This document shows, piece after piece, positions 27,092-36,121 of a stretch of 64,000 nt of DNA (position 1 is the first letter of the stretch; each line of letters opens with the position of its first letter). Both the position numbers and the translations under genes were made by a program. The stretch covers positions 6,572,001 to 6,636,000 of the forward strand of contig NC_018681.1 in assembly GCF_000250675.2 (NCBI RefSeq), given 5' to 3'. Origin of the DNA: Nocardia brasiliensis ATCC 700358 (GTDB lineage: Bacteria; Actinomycetota; Actinomycetes; Mycobacteriales; Mycobacteriaceae). Below the pieces are notes generated by a model. The model worked only from the letters and a program-made list of their open reading frames with translations, was not told where the DNA came from and made no database searches.

Positions 27092-28249
27092 ATGGATCTC
27101 ACGATGAAACGTTTTCGGACCGGATTACTCGACGCCGGCCTGCATCCCCGATTCACGCCCGACATGCTGCTGCGCAGCAGCCAGATGCTGGCGGCGGCGG
27201 GCGGCGCCGATTCGCTGTGGGTTCCCGATCACCTGATCTCCTTGCAACCACAATCGGTGTGGACGCCCAAATACGTCGGCGCCGCCCATCTGGTGCCGCG
27301 TATCCACGCCTGCTACGACCCGTGGCTCGCGCTCGGCTATCTCGCCGCGAAGAACGGCCTGGCCCGCAAGCGGCTCGGTATCGGGGTGACCGACACCGGG
27401 CGCCGCAATCCCGCGGTGACCGCGCAGGCTGCCGCGACATTGCATCTGCTGACCGGCGGGCGTTCGATCCTCGGCATCGGCCCGGGCGAGCGCTTGAACA
27501 ACGAGCCGTTCGGCGTCGACTGGCGCACACCCGTGGGCCGATTCGAGGAGGCGATGGCCACCATCCGCCTGCTCTGGGATTCCGACGGTGCGCCGGTCAG
27601 CCGCGAATCACCCTATTTCCCTTTGCACAACGCGGTTTTCGACATACCGCCCTACCGCGGGACCCGGCCGGAGGTATGGATCGCCGCGCACGGGCCGCGC
27701 ATGCTCCGCATCGCGGGCCGCTACGCCGACGCCTGGTTGCCGGGCCTTTCCATTCAGCCGGAGGACTATTCGGCGGGCCTGGACCAGATCCGCACGGCGG
27801 CCTCGGACGCCGGACGCGATCCGATGGCCATCCTGCCCGCGGTGACCTTCACCATTCTCACCGCACCGACTCGGGACGCGGTGGACGAGCTGTGCGAGAG
27901 CGTCGTCGCGCGGACGCTCACCATCAACGCGTCCGCCAAGATGTGGGCCCGGCACGGCGTGGCGCATCCCCTGGGATCGACCTTCTCCGGTGCGCAGGAT
28001 CTGCTGCCGCAGAAGCTCGACGAAGCGACCATGCTGTCCTACGCCGAGAAGGCGCCGAGCTCACTGGTGCGCGACCTGAACATGGTCGGCACACCGAGCG
28101 AGATCGTCGAACAGATCGCCGAATGGCGCGACCACGGTGTCCGCTACGCCGTCCTGTTGAACGTCAGCTACTTCCAGCACAGTCTGAGCAAGGGCATGGC
28201 GGCGAACGCGCTGCTGGTCCAGATCATGCGGCGGCTGCGCCGACTCTGA
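27092..28249 (+). CDS. F420-type LLM ketoreductase resembling Rv2951c
   Basis: The 385-residue TIM-barrel protein belongs to the luciferase-like superfamily. It resembles the phthiodiolone/phenolphthiodiolone dimycocerosate ketoreductase of M. tuberculosis over most of its length: VTDTGRRNPAVTAQAAATLH, ILGIGPGER with NEPFGV, SRESPYFPLHNAVFD and PEVWIAAHGPRMLR are close to identical in that family. That enzyme uses reduced F420 to turn a diolone ketone into an alcohol that is then O-methylated. Here the next gene is a methyltransferase, which repeats that logic. The ATG at 27092 follows AAAAGG; upstream frame is spurious. Confidence 0.88.
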   Translation: MDLTMKRFRTGLLDAGLHPRFTPDMLLRSSQMLAAAGGADSLWVPDHLISLQPQSVWTPKYVGAAHLVPRIHACYDPWLALGYLAAKNGLARKRLGIGVTDTGRRNPAVTAQAAATLHLLTGGRSILGIGPGERLNNEPFGVDWRTPVGRFEEAMATIRLLWDSDGAPVSRESPYFPLHNAVFDIPPYRGTRPEVWIAAHGPRMLRIAGRYADAWLPGLSIQPEDYSAGLDQIRTAASDAGRDPMAILPAVTFTILTAPTRDAVDELCESVVARTLTINASAKMWARHGVAHPLGSTFSGAQDLLPQKLDEATMLSYAEKAPSSLVRDLNMVGTPSEIVEQIAEWRDHGVRYAVLLNVSYFQHSLSKGMAANALLVQIMRRLRRL

Positions 28250-28262
28250 ACGGATAACCCAC

Positions 28263-29111
28263 GTGGCCGAATCACTGATCTCCGACATATCCGATACCGC
28301 GCGCTGGGTCGCCACCTACCGCGCGGCCGAATCCGCCCGGCCCGATGCGCTTTTCGATGATTTCCTCGCCGCCGAGCTCGCGGGCCGGCGCGGCGCGGCG
28401 ATTGCCGCGGCCGCCAAACGCACGTTGCTCGGCGCGTGGTTCTTCGTGGCCCGCACGAAACTGATCGACGACATGATCGCGACATGCGTTGCGCGCGGAT
28501 GTGATCGCGTCATCAATCTGGCGGCCGGGCTCGACACACGGCCCTACCGGCTCGATCTGCCGGCCGATCTGGAATGGCACGAGGCCGACCTGCCCGCGAT
28601 GATCGACGAGAAGCAACAGCGTCTCGCGCTGCGCACGCCGCGCTGCCGGATCAGCAGGCACCGCGTCGATCTGGCCGACCCGCGGGCGCGCCGCGACTTC
28701 TTGGACGGTGCCGTCGAGCACGCGGACAAAACCGTGGTGATCACCGAGGGATTGCTGCTCTATCTTGCCGAAGCAGAGGTCCGATCGCTGTCCGCGGACC
28801 TGACGCGTCCCGAAATAGCCTGGTGGATAACGGATATCATTTCACCGGCGTTCGTCGCGCTGTCCAAACCCGCCCTGCGCGGCAAGATGAACAACCTTGT
28901 CGTCAAATTCGGCCCGGCCACGGGCGTCGGCTATTTCGAGCCGCTCGGCTGGACCGTCGAGGACTGCTCGTCCCATCTCGTCGCCGCGGATCGGTGGCAT
29001 CGGCTACCGCCGCTGTTACGCCCGTTCGCGCGCCTCCCGCAGCCCGATCCACGACGGCCGGGCTGGTTGCCCACCTCCGCGGTCGCCCTGCTCGGCCGGC
29101 ATCCGGACTGA
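28263..29111 (+). CDS. SAM-dependent methyltransferase, TIGR00027-like
   Basis: The 282-residue enzyme has the actinobacterial class I methyltransferase pattern VINLAAGLDTRPYRLDLP for SAM binding, followed by EADLPAMIDEKQ and ITEGLLLYL, which mark the leucine-carboxylmethyltransferase-like TIGR00027 group, abundant in mycobacteria and Nocardia. Substrates in this group are mostly unknown. It starts at a GTG 13 bases after the ketoreductase stop and may methylate the alcohol that enzyme forms. It is not homologous in detail to Rv2952. Confidence 0.82.
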   Translation: MAESLISDISDTARWVATYRAAESARPDALFDDFLAAELAGRRGAAIAAAAKRTLLGAWFFVARTKLIDDMIATCVARGCDRVINLAAGLDTRPYRLDLPADLEWHEADLPAMIDEKQQRLALRTPRCRISRHRVDLADPRARRDFLDGAVEHADKTVVITEGLLLYLAEAEVRSLSADLTRPEIAWWITDIISPAFVALSKPALRGKMNNLVVKFGPATGVGYFEPLGWTVEDCSSHLVAADRWHRLPPLLRPFARLPQPDPRRPGWLPTSAVALLGRHPD

Positions 29112-29152
29112 TCCTCGAATTTCCCTGTTCCAGTTGTGGAGGAAGCCAACTC

Positions 29153-31546
29153 ATGTCTGTCAGCCGCACCAGACGCCTGCTCGCCGTCGTGTCCCAAAGC
29201 GCTGCCCTCGGCCCCTCGGCCGCCCGCGTACTCGCAGACCTCGCCGGGCCGCGGGACGTGGATATCGCCACGACGCCTGCTCCAGCCCCGGCGCAACCGG
29301 AATACGACCAGGTGCTGACCAGGGCCCGCCGTTTTCTCGACGCGGTCGCACCCGAAGACCCGCTCTCGCTCGTGCTCGCGGACTCGCTCGAAGCGCTTCC
29401 GGATGCGCTCGCCGCCGCGGCGGCGGGCCACGCCGCTGTGCTCACCTTGCTGCTCATCGACCACGACGACTGCCGGTATCGGTCCGCCGAGCCCGACACC
29501 GTGAACAGGATGCTGGCCAAGGTCGCGATCTCCTTGCCCGCCACCGTCGATTTCGATCCCGGCCCGCACACCGTGCACGTGTACACCGCCCCGGACCTCG
29601 ACACCTTTTACGCCGAAGAACACTTCACGCCGCGGTGGCAACCAGAGCACGATTGGGTCGTCGCGGCCGATATCGCCTGTGCCTTCGTCGATTCGCTCCA
29701 GGTACACCTGCACCAGCGCCTGCGCCCCGACTTCTCCGGAAGCGCGGTGGCGCGGGAACTTTCCGCATTCCTGACTCGGCGGGCCGGTCAGGACTGGGGC
29801 CTGCACTACTACACCGGATCCGGCGTCGCCACCTTCATCGATGACATGGAATCCCATGCCATGGCGAACGGCAACCCGATCGTCCGAGCGCCGAGCGAGC
29901 ACAGTCACGGGTGCTCCGCGCTGGCCCGCTGGACGCTGGACGGCGCACCGTTCGTCATCGTGACGACCAGCGGGATGCACGACGAGTTCCGCGGCACGCT
30001 GGCCAACCACGTCGCCACGCGCAGTAAGGGATTCATCGTCTGCTGCGATTCGCGGCCGAACCAATGGCATCCCTTCCAGGGCACCATCCACCGCACCGGC
30101 GACGCGCGGCCGTCACTGCAGGCGCGCGGGTTTCCGGTGGTCTACATCGAGCGCACCGAGCACATCGGCGAGGGCCTGCGGCAAGCTTTCGCCGCCTACG
30201 ACGCCGACCGCGGGCCGGTGATGATCCTCGCGACACGCGAAGTACTACAGGCGAATCCGGAAATGGCCGCCCCTGTCGAACCCGCGGCTTCCGATCGTCG
30301 CGCGGCGATCGAGCCGCCCGAACTCGACCGGCTGTCCGAGCTGCTCAACTCGGCGCGAGTCCGGCTGCTGTGCCAGGTGGGCCCGTTGTCCGGGCACGCG
30401 CAGCAGCTCATGTACGAACTGTCGCACCGCGCGGGCATCGCACTGGCCGATTCGGTCGCACAGCCGGGCACGGTGACTCGTTACCGCGACGGGGCCGTGG
30501 TCCCGGAATACCTCGGCACCCTCAGCATGTACGGCTACTCCGCGCGAGTGCACCAATATCTTTACGACAAGGGTGAATTGCGGCCTGCCGACGAGCAGCA
30601 GGTGATCTTCCTGAACAGCGCGATACCGCAGATCGACACCCCGTTCGCCGATTCGTCGCTGCGCAGACTGGCCCCGATCCAGATCGTCGAGCACGCCGTG
30701 GACCAGGCTCCCTTCGCGGGCCTGACGGTGACCGGGAACATCGAGAAGGTCTTACGCGCCCTGCTGGATCGACTCGACGTCGACCCCGAGGTGCTGGCGC
30801 ACCGGCGCGCCGCCATCGCGGCGAGCATCGACTCCTACGGTGACGTGGTCGGCCTGCTGCCGCTACGACCGATGACGACGAACTACTTCTTCCGCCGTCT
30901 CGGGTCGGTGCTGGAAGACCTGATCCAGCACCGTGATTACCGCTACGTCGGCGTCTACGATATCGGCCGGGTCGGCCTCACCGCGGTGAACAACCTGCCC
31001 AGGACCAACCGGGGCTTCTCCGGTTGGTATGGACGCGGGCTGATGGGCGACGGCCTGATGGCACTGCCGGGCGTCGTCACCCGGCGCGACGAGCACGTGC
31101 TGTGCTTCACCGGTGACGGCTCGGCCGCGATGACGCCGGACATCCTGCCCGCGCTGGTCCATCAGATCGCGGTGGACCGCGCACCGATGCCGAAGAGCCT
31201 GAACATCTTCCGGTTCGTCAACGGCAGCCACTCGGTCATCCGCACCTATCGCGAGGGCCTGCGGCCCGGCGCGGTGAGCGGACAGACCGGGGTGCTGACC
31301 TTCACCCCGGATGACTGGGACCGGCAGGTCGGGCCGCTCACCATCCGCCATCGGCGCGTAATCGCCTTCGATGATGTGCCTTTCGCCGATCAGCTCGACC
31401 AGAGCAACACGATCAACCTCTATTCGATCTTTCTCGGCCACAACAACGAAGGTGATGGTTTGAGCCGGTTTTCTGTGTTGGGATGGCAGCGGGACGAACT
31501 CGCGCCCGCCGCGCTGGCGGCAGCGGGGACTGCATTGCCATCTTGA
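29153..31546 (+). CDS. Large thiamine-diphosphate-dependent enzyme
   Basis: The 797-residue protein carries the ThDP/magnesium motif GDGS at 654-657 with N684 exactly 27 residues after GDG, inside a pyrophosphate-binding domain (VLCFTGDGSAAMTPDIL). The middle (about 370-560) looks like the TH3 domain of acetolactate synthase/decarboxylase enzymes, and the PYR-like part lies near residues 230-330. A further 220 N-terminal residues have no assignment, making the protein longer than the usual 550-600. It could carry out decarboxylation or acyloin condensation on a polyketide or acyl intermediate. The ATG at 29153 follows GGAGG. It is followed 37 bases later by an ACP gene. Confidence 0.7.
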   Translation: MSVSRTRRLLAVVSQSAALGPSAARVLADLAGPRDVDIATTPAPAPAQPEYDQVLTRARRFLDAVAPEDPLSLVLADSLEALPDALAAAAAGHAAVLTLLLIDHDDCRYRSAEPDTVNRMLAKVAISLPATVDFDPGPHTVHVYTAPDLDTFYAEEHFTPRWQPEHDWVVAADIACAFVDSLQVHLHQRLRPDFSGSAVARELSAFLTRRAGQDWGLHYYTGSGVATFIDDMESHAMANGNPIVRAPSEHSHGCSALARWTLDGAPFVIVTTSGMHDEFRGTLANHVATRSKGFIVCCDSRPNQWHPFQGTIHRTGDARPSLQARGFPVVYIERTEHIGEGLRQAFAAYDADRGPVMILATREVLQANPEMAAPVEPAASDRRAAIEPPELDRLSELLNSARVRLLCQVGPLSGHAQQLMYELSHRAGIALADSVAQPGTVTRYRDGAVVPEYLGTLSMYGYSARVHQYLYDKGELRPADEQQVIFLNSAIPQIDTPFADSSLRRLAPIQIVEHAVDQAPFAGLTVTGNIEKVLRALLDRLDVDPEVLAHRRAAIAASIDSYGDVVGLLPLRPMTTNYFFRRLGSVLEDLIQHRDYRYVGVYDIGRVGLTAVNNLPRTNRGFSGWYGRGLMGDGLMALPGVVTRRDEHVLCFTGDGSAAMTPDILPALVHQIAVDRAPMPKSLNIFRFVNGSHSVIRTYREGLRPGAVSGQTGVLTFTPDDWDRQVGPLTIRHRRVIAFDDVPFADQLDQSNTINLYSIFLGHNNEGDGLSRFSVLGWQRDELAPAALAAAGTALPS

Positions 31547-31583
31547 CGAGACACCGACGCCGAGTGGACCAGGAGGGGACGTT

Positions 31584-31865
31584 ATGAACAGGGTCGAGAT
31601 CGAGGAACGCGTCATCGCGTTGATCAGCGAGACGATGGCTTTGCCGGTCGAGGAAATGTCGGATCCGGCGACCAACCTGCGCGAAGACCTCGGCATGGAT
31701 TCGATGGATTTCGTCGACCTGCTCGTCGATCTGGAGCGCCACCTCGGACACCGGGTCGATCGAGAACTCCTGGTCGACATCCGCACGGTGGGTCAGGTGG
31801 TCGACCTCGTCGACGACCTGGCCGCGCGGCGGGCGCAGGCGGATGCGGCCGAGGCCATTCGTTGA
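31584..31865 (+). CDS. Free-standing acyl carrier protein
   Basis: The 93-residue ACP has the phosphopantetheine site GMDSMDFVDLLVDLE around serine 40. The second residue after the serine is F rather than the more common E or A. It is well placed to carry the substrate of the ThDP enzyme upstream, or to serve in trans for the KS-TE polypeptide at 36108-39326, which lacks an ACP. The ATG at 31584 follows AGGAGGGGACGTT, and the stop overlaps the MmpL start. Confidence 0.93.
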   Translation: MNRVEIEERVIALISETMALPVEEMSDPATNLREDLGMDSMDFVDLLVDLERHLGHRVDRELLVDIRTVGQVVDLVDDLAARRAQADAAEAIR

Positions 31866-34204
31866 CCCGGCAGGCGCCCCCGGCGGCGGAGCGCGACGAC
31901 GCCGGCCGGGACCCGGCCGGCTCCGGTGACGGAACCCGTTCGGGCTGGCCGGATCTGGTCGCGCGATTCACCGCCGGACGGGTCCGGTCGCTCACCGTGG
32001 TCTGGATCGTACTGCTCCTGCTCGGCGCGCTCGGCGGTGCCACCCTGGCCGATTCGCTGAACAGCCAGGGCTGGGACGTGCCCGGGTCGGGCACCGTCGC
32101 GGTCCGCGACGAGCTCGCCGCGGGCTTGGCGGGCCGCGGCGCGACCGACGTGCTGCTGGTGATCCACGACAAGCAACAGACCGTCGACAGCCCCGCCTTC
32201 GAACAGCGAGCGCGCGAGGTGTTCGAGACCACCGTCGCCGACGCGCGGCTCCAGGTGAGCGGCAGCTTCGGCTGGAACACGCTGTCGCCGTTGAACCGAG
32301 GGAAATTCGTCGGCGCGGACCGCCGCACCGTCACCACCGCGATCGGGATCGGCCTCGGCAACGACGAGGCCACCAAAAAGGTCCCGGTGGTGCAGGAGGA
32401 TCTCGGCGCGCGATTCGAGGAGCAGGGCCTCGATGTCGCCATCCTCAGCGTGCAGGGCATGCAGGGCGAGGCGAACAAACTCGCCGCCGAGGGCCTGATC
32501 CGCAGCGAGCTCCTGGCTTTCCCGTTGATCGTCATCGTGCTGCTGCTGTTGTTCCGCAGCGTGCTGGCGATGATCGCGGCGATGGCGGTCACGATCACCG
32601 GGATCGCGGTGACGCTCGGCATCATCGCCCTCATCGCGGCCCGTACCGAGCTGTCGATCTTCGTCGAGAACATCGTCCTGATGCTCGGTTTGGGTGTCGG
32701 CGTGGACTATTCGCTCGTCATGATCAAACGGTTCAAGGAGGAACTCGCCGCGGGCAACGATGTGCACGCCTCGGTGCTCCGTACCCTGCGCACGGGCGGC
32801 CGTACCGTCGCCACCTCGGGCCTGACCATCATCGTGGCGGCACTGCCGCTGTTCATCGTCCGGATGAACACGATCGTCTCGCTGGCCGTCGGCGCGGTGG
32901 TCGTCGTCGCGGTGACCACCTTGACGTCGTTGCTCCTGCTGCCGGTGCTGCTGCAGGTACTCGGTCCGCGGATCAACGCGGGAAAGATCCCTATTCCAGC
33001 GCGATTCCGCACCGACGAGTCCGCCGACGAGACCCGCTTGGCGTCGCATCGGTGGTATCGCCTGGCGGTGACGGTGATGCGACACCGGTTCGCCTTCCTG
33101 GGCGCGGGTATCGCGGTGCTGGTCCTGCTCGCGATACCGGCGGCGGACATGAAACTGTCGTTGCCCGGCCCGGAGATCCTGCCGTCGTCCTCGGCGATCG
33201 GACGCGGATTCGACCGCGTCGCAACACAATACGGTCCGGGGGTGGCCGCGCCCATCCAGGTCGTGGTCCGCACGGACGCCGCGGTCACCGACCCGTCGAT
33301 CGGCGCCGAGCTGAGCGAGTTGGTCGCCGATCTGTCGGCACTCCCGGATGTCGCCGCGGTCAACTCCGCACTGACTGTCACGCAACAGATCTCACCCGGG
33401 TTGCAGTGGCAGGCACTCGACTCGGCGGCATTCGACCGGCTCCCGGCCGACGCGCAACAGGGCCTGCGGTACTACGTTTCCGACGATCGACGGAAATCCG
33501 TGGTCGAAGTCATCTCGACCCGCCCCTTCGCGGACGAAGCCACGATCACCCTGCTGGACCGGGTTCGCGATCGCACCGAAGCCCTTCCGGCCACGATGCA
33601 CGCCGATGTCGGCGGCAATACCGCACGAGCGGTGGACCCCAACCACGAGATCGAGCGAAAGCTGCCCTGGGTCATCGTGCTGATGCTGATCGCGCTCTAC
33701 GTCGTACTGCTGATCTCGTTCCGCTCGATCTTCCTGCCGCTCAAAGCGATTCTCATGAACGGGCTCGCGGTGGGCGCGACCTTCGGCGTCCTCGTCGCGA
33801 TCTTCCAGAAGGGCTGGCTGCCACAGGTACCCGGGCTGGACCAGCCCGGCTATCTGCTGTCGTTCGCCCCGATCCTGGTGCTCGCGTTGATGGTCGGGCT
33901 GAGCACCGACTACGAGGTGTTCCTGCTCAACCGAGTCCGGGAGCGCTACCTGCAGACCCTGGACAACCACGAAGCGGTCGCCGTCGGCATCGCCCGCACC
34001 GCGCCGCTGATCACGGGCGCGGCGGTGCTGATGATCGCGGTGTTCGGCGCGTTCGGCTTCGGCGGGTTCCTGCCGATCGAACAGATCGGCATCGGGCTGG
34101 CCATCGCGGTCGCCCTGGACGTCACCGTCATCCGCAGCATGATCGTGCCCGCGGCGATGAGCCTCATGGGCCGCTGGAACTGGTGGCCCGGCGACAAGAC
34201 CTGA
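31862..34204 (+). CDS. MmpL-type RND lipid transporter
   Basis: The 780-residue protein has the MMPL/RND layout: one N-terminal helix (SLTVVWIVLLLLGALGG), a periplasmic loop, a helix bundle, a second extracytoplasmic loop (about 425-600) and another bundle, with the RND charged site near VGVDYSLVMIKRFKEE and the second copy GLSTDYEVFLLNRVRERY. Proteins of this family flip or export large lipids such as PDIM, trehalose mycolate or glycopeptidolipids. It begins at a TTG overlapping the ACP stop (TTGA), so it is tied to the pathway and is the obvious exporter of the product. Confidence 0.92.
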   Translation: MTRQAPPAAERDDAGRDPAGSGDGTRSGWPDLVARFTAGRVRSLTVVWIVLLLLGALGGATLADSLNSQGWDVPGSGTVAVRDELAAGLAGRGATDVLLVIHDKQQTVDSPAFEQRAREVFETTVADARLQVSGSFGWNTLSPLNRGKFVGADRRTVTTAIGIGLGNDEATKKVPVVQEDLGARFEEQGLDVAILSVQGMQGEANKLAAEGLIRSELLAFPLIVIVLLLLFRSVLAMIAAMAVTITGIAVTLGIIALIAARTELSIFVENIVLMLGLGVGVDYSLVMIKRFKEELAAGNDVHASVLRTLRTGGRTVATSGLTIIVAALPLFIVRMNTIVSLAVGAVVVVAVTTLTSLLLLPVLLQVLGPRINAGKIPIPARFRTDESADETRLASHRWYRLAVTVMRHRFAFLGAGIAVLVLLAIPAADMKLSLPGPEILPSSSAIGRGFDRVATQYGPGVAAPIQVVVRTDAAVTDPSIGAELSELVADLSALPDVAAVNSALTVTQQISPGLQWQALDSAAFDRLPADAQQGLRYYVSDDRRKSVVEVISTRPFADEATITLLDRVRDRTEALPATMHADVGGNTARAVDPNHEIERKLPWVIVLMLIALYVVLLISFRSIFLPLKAILMNGLAVGATFGVLVAIFQKGWLPQVPGLDQPGYLLSFAPILVLALMVGLSTDYEVFLLNRVRERYLQTLDNHEAVAVGIARTAPLITGAAVLMIAVFGAFGFGGFLPIEQIGIGLAIAVALDVTVIRSMIVPAAMSLMGRWNWWPGDKT

Positions 34205-34229
34205 ATCCGTTGCAAGGGAGTGATTTCCG

Positions 34230-35216
34230 ATGGAAACGTTGACACTGAGCCAGACCGGGCGGGTGGTCACCGCCCGCTACGCCGATCCGCCGTCGAACTT
34301 CGTCACCGCCGCCCTCATCCGCGATCTCGATCTGCTGACGAGGGCTGTGGAGGCCGATCCCTCGGTCGGAGCCGTCGTGTTGACCGGCGGAGTGGACGGC
34401 CGGTTCCTCGGGCACGCCGAACCGAGCGCACTGCGCGACACTTCCGCCATGGCGCCGCGGCTGCCCGCGCCCCTGCTGCAGATCGGCGTGCGCGCGCTGG
34501 ATCTCGTCCTGCGGTTGCCCGGCGCCGACACCGCGGCCGAACGTTTCGGTGGCGCCGCGGGTGTCGGCGCGGTCTGGGCACACCGCTGGCGGCAGACCGT
34601 CCTGCGGATGAATCGCTCTGGTGCGGTGTATCTTTCGGCGATCAACGGCCCGGCGCTCGGCGGCGGCTTCGAGCTCGCGCTCGCCTGCGATCTGCGGTGC
34701 GCCGCCGACGACGCACGCATCGTCCTGGGCAATATCGAGATCCTGGCCGGGTTGTCCACCGGCGGTGGCGCGAGCCAGCGACTCGCTCGCATGCTCGGCA
34801 CGGCGCGCACGCTGGATCTGCTGCTCGACGGCGCCACCCTGACTGTGCGGCAGGCACTGCAGGCAGGCCTCGTCGAGGCCGTGGTACCGCCGGCCGAACT
34901 GCTCGAATACACCTGCGCCACGGCGGCTCGGCTGGCGACCCGTCCCAGGACCGCGGTGCGCGCCGTCAAGCACAGCGTCTACTTCGGTGCGAGCCAACCA
35001 CTTTCGCAGGGACTGCGCACCGAGGCCGCCGAATTCCTCGGCGCGGCATCGTCGGCCACCGCACACCGCCGCCTGACCGCACTCGTGGACGACGTCGCCG
35101 CGCTCGGCGACACACCGTTCCTGGCCCGGCCGCAGAACTGGCGCGACGGTACGCGGGTCGGTCGTAAATACGCTGTGCCCGATCACGGGTCTGCTTCGTT
35201 GCCCGCGCCGTCCTGA
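34230..35216 (+). CDS. Enoyl-CoA hydratase/isomerase (crotonase) family protein
   Basis: The 328-residue protein has the crotonase core: an oxyanion-hole segment VYLSAINGPALGGGFELALACDLR and the later segment ILAGLSTGGGASQRLARMLG. The usual pair of catalytic glutamates is not obvious: the first falls in GNIEILAGLS and the second position is STGG, so the exact reaction is open. It may hydrate or isomerise an acyl thioester made by the cluster. The ATG at 34230 follows GGGAG, 25 bases after the MmpL stop. Confidence 0.82.
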   Translation: METLTLSQTGRVVTARYADPPSNFVTAALIRDLDLLTRAVEADPSVGAVVLTGGVDGRFLGHAEPSALRDTSAMAPRLPAPLLQIGVRALDLVLRLPGADTAAERFGGAAGVGAVWAHRWRQTVLRMNRSGAVYLSAINGPALGGGFELALACDLRCAADDARIVLGNIEILAGLSTGGGASQRLARMLGTARTLDLLLDGATLTVRQALQAGLVEAVVPPAELLEYTCATAARLATRPRTAVRAVKHSVYFGASQPLSQGLRTEAAEFLGAASSATAHRRLTALVDDVAALGDTPFLARPQNWRDGTRVGRKYAVPDHGSASLPAPS

Positions 35217-35233
35217 CCGGCTCACTTCGACGA

Positions 35234-36121
35234 ATGGGTAGACCTATGAGTTCATCCACCGAGCAGCTGTCGAGTAAACCTCGGATCGGTGAGTTGTATC
35301 TGCGCGCCTTCGTCGGCGCACTGCCGATCCCGGTCCTCAATGCGCGGCCGCGGGCCCTGCCGAGCACGAAACTGACGCTGGCCGGCGCACGCATTCGTCG
35401 AACCGAACTCGACACGTATCGCGCAGCCTGCGGCCTCACCGACAGCGGCGCACTGCCGCTCACCTATCTGTCCGTCCTGGCCAATCCGGTCGCGATGCGA
35501 CTGATGGTGGCCCGGGACTTCCCGTTCGCGCTGCCCGGTCTCGTCCACCTGCGCAACGTCATCGAGCAACGACGACCGCTGCGCGGCGACGAACTGCTGG
35601 ACATCACCGTGCACGCGGCGGATCTGCGCGACCACCGGCGGGGCAAGGTCTTCGATCTGATCAGCGAGGTGTCCATCGCCGGAGAGCCGGTGTGGAAACA
35701 GACAGCGACGCTGTTGAAACCGCAGAAGCGTCCCGCTGGTCCCCGCCCGGACGGCAGGGGCGACGACGCGCAGGCACCGTCCGGCGCGCCGTTGCGCGTC
35801 GATCAGCGCACTGTCAACCGATACGCCGCCGCCTCCGGCGACTACAACCCGATACATGTCTCGGGAATCGGCGCCCGCATCCTCGGGTTCCCCGGTCCGA
35901 TCGCGCACGGAATGTGGCAGGCAGCAGCCGTTCTCGGCTCGATACCGGGCGAGATCCCCGCCGCGTGCGCCTACGACGTCACCTTCGGCAAGCCGATGAT
36001 CGTTCCGGGCGAAGCCCGCCTGGCCGTCGAACGCACGAACGACGGGTCCGGTTGGTACCTGTCACTGCGGCACGCGGGCAAGGGATTCGCGCATCTCACC
36101 GCGTCCCTCACCCCGCGATAG
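35234..36121 (+). CDS. MaoC-like double-hotdog hydratase
   Basis: The 295-residue protein has two hotdog repeats. The C-terminal one carries the hydratase-2 motif [20 protein letters not shown] with the following GPIAHGMW, so the Asp/His pair needed for (R)-specific hydration or dehydration of enoyl/3-hydroxyacyl thioesters is present. The N-terminal repeat lacks the motif, as in HtdX-like and similar double-hotdog proteins. Two starts (35234 and 35246) are possible without a clear ribosome site. The gene ends inside the last 14 bases of the convergent PKS gene. Confidence 0.85.
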   Translation: MGRPMSSSTEQLSSKPRIGELYLRAFVGALPIPVLNARPRALPSTKLTLAGARIRRTELDTYRAACGLTDSGALPLTYLSVLANPVAMRLMVARDFPFALPGLVHLRNVIEQRRPLRGDELLDITVHAADLRDHRRGKVFDLISEVSIAGEPVWKQTATLLKPQKRPAGPRPDGRGDDAQAPSGAPLRVDQRTVNRYAAASGDYNPIHVSGIGARILGFPGPIAHGMWQAAAVLGSIPGEIPAACAYDVTFGKPMIVPGEARLAVERTNDGSGWYLSLRHAGKGFAHLTASLTPR

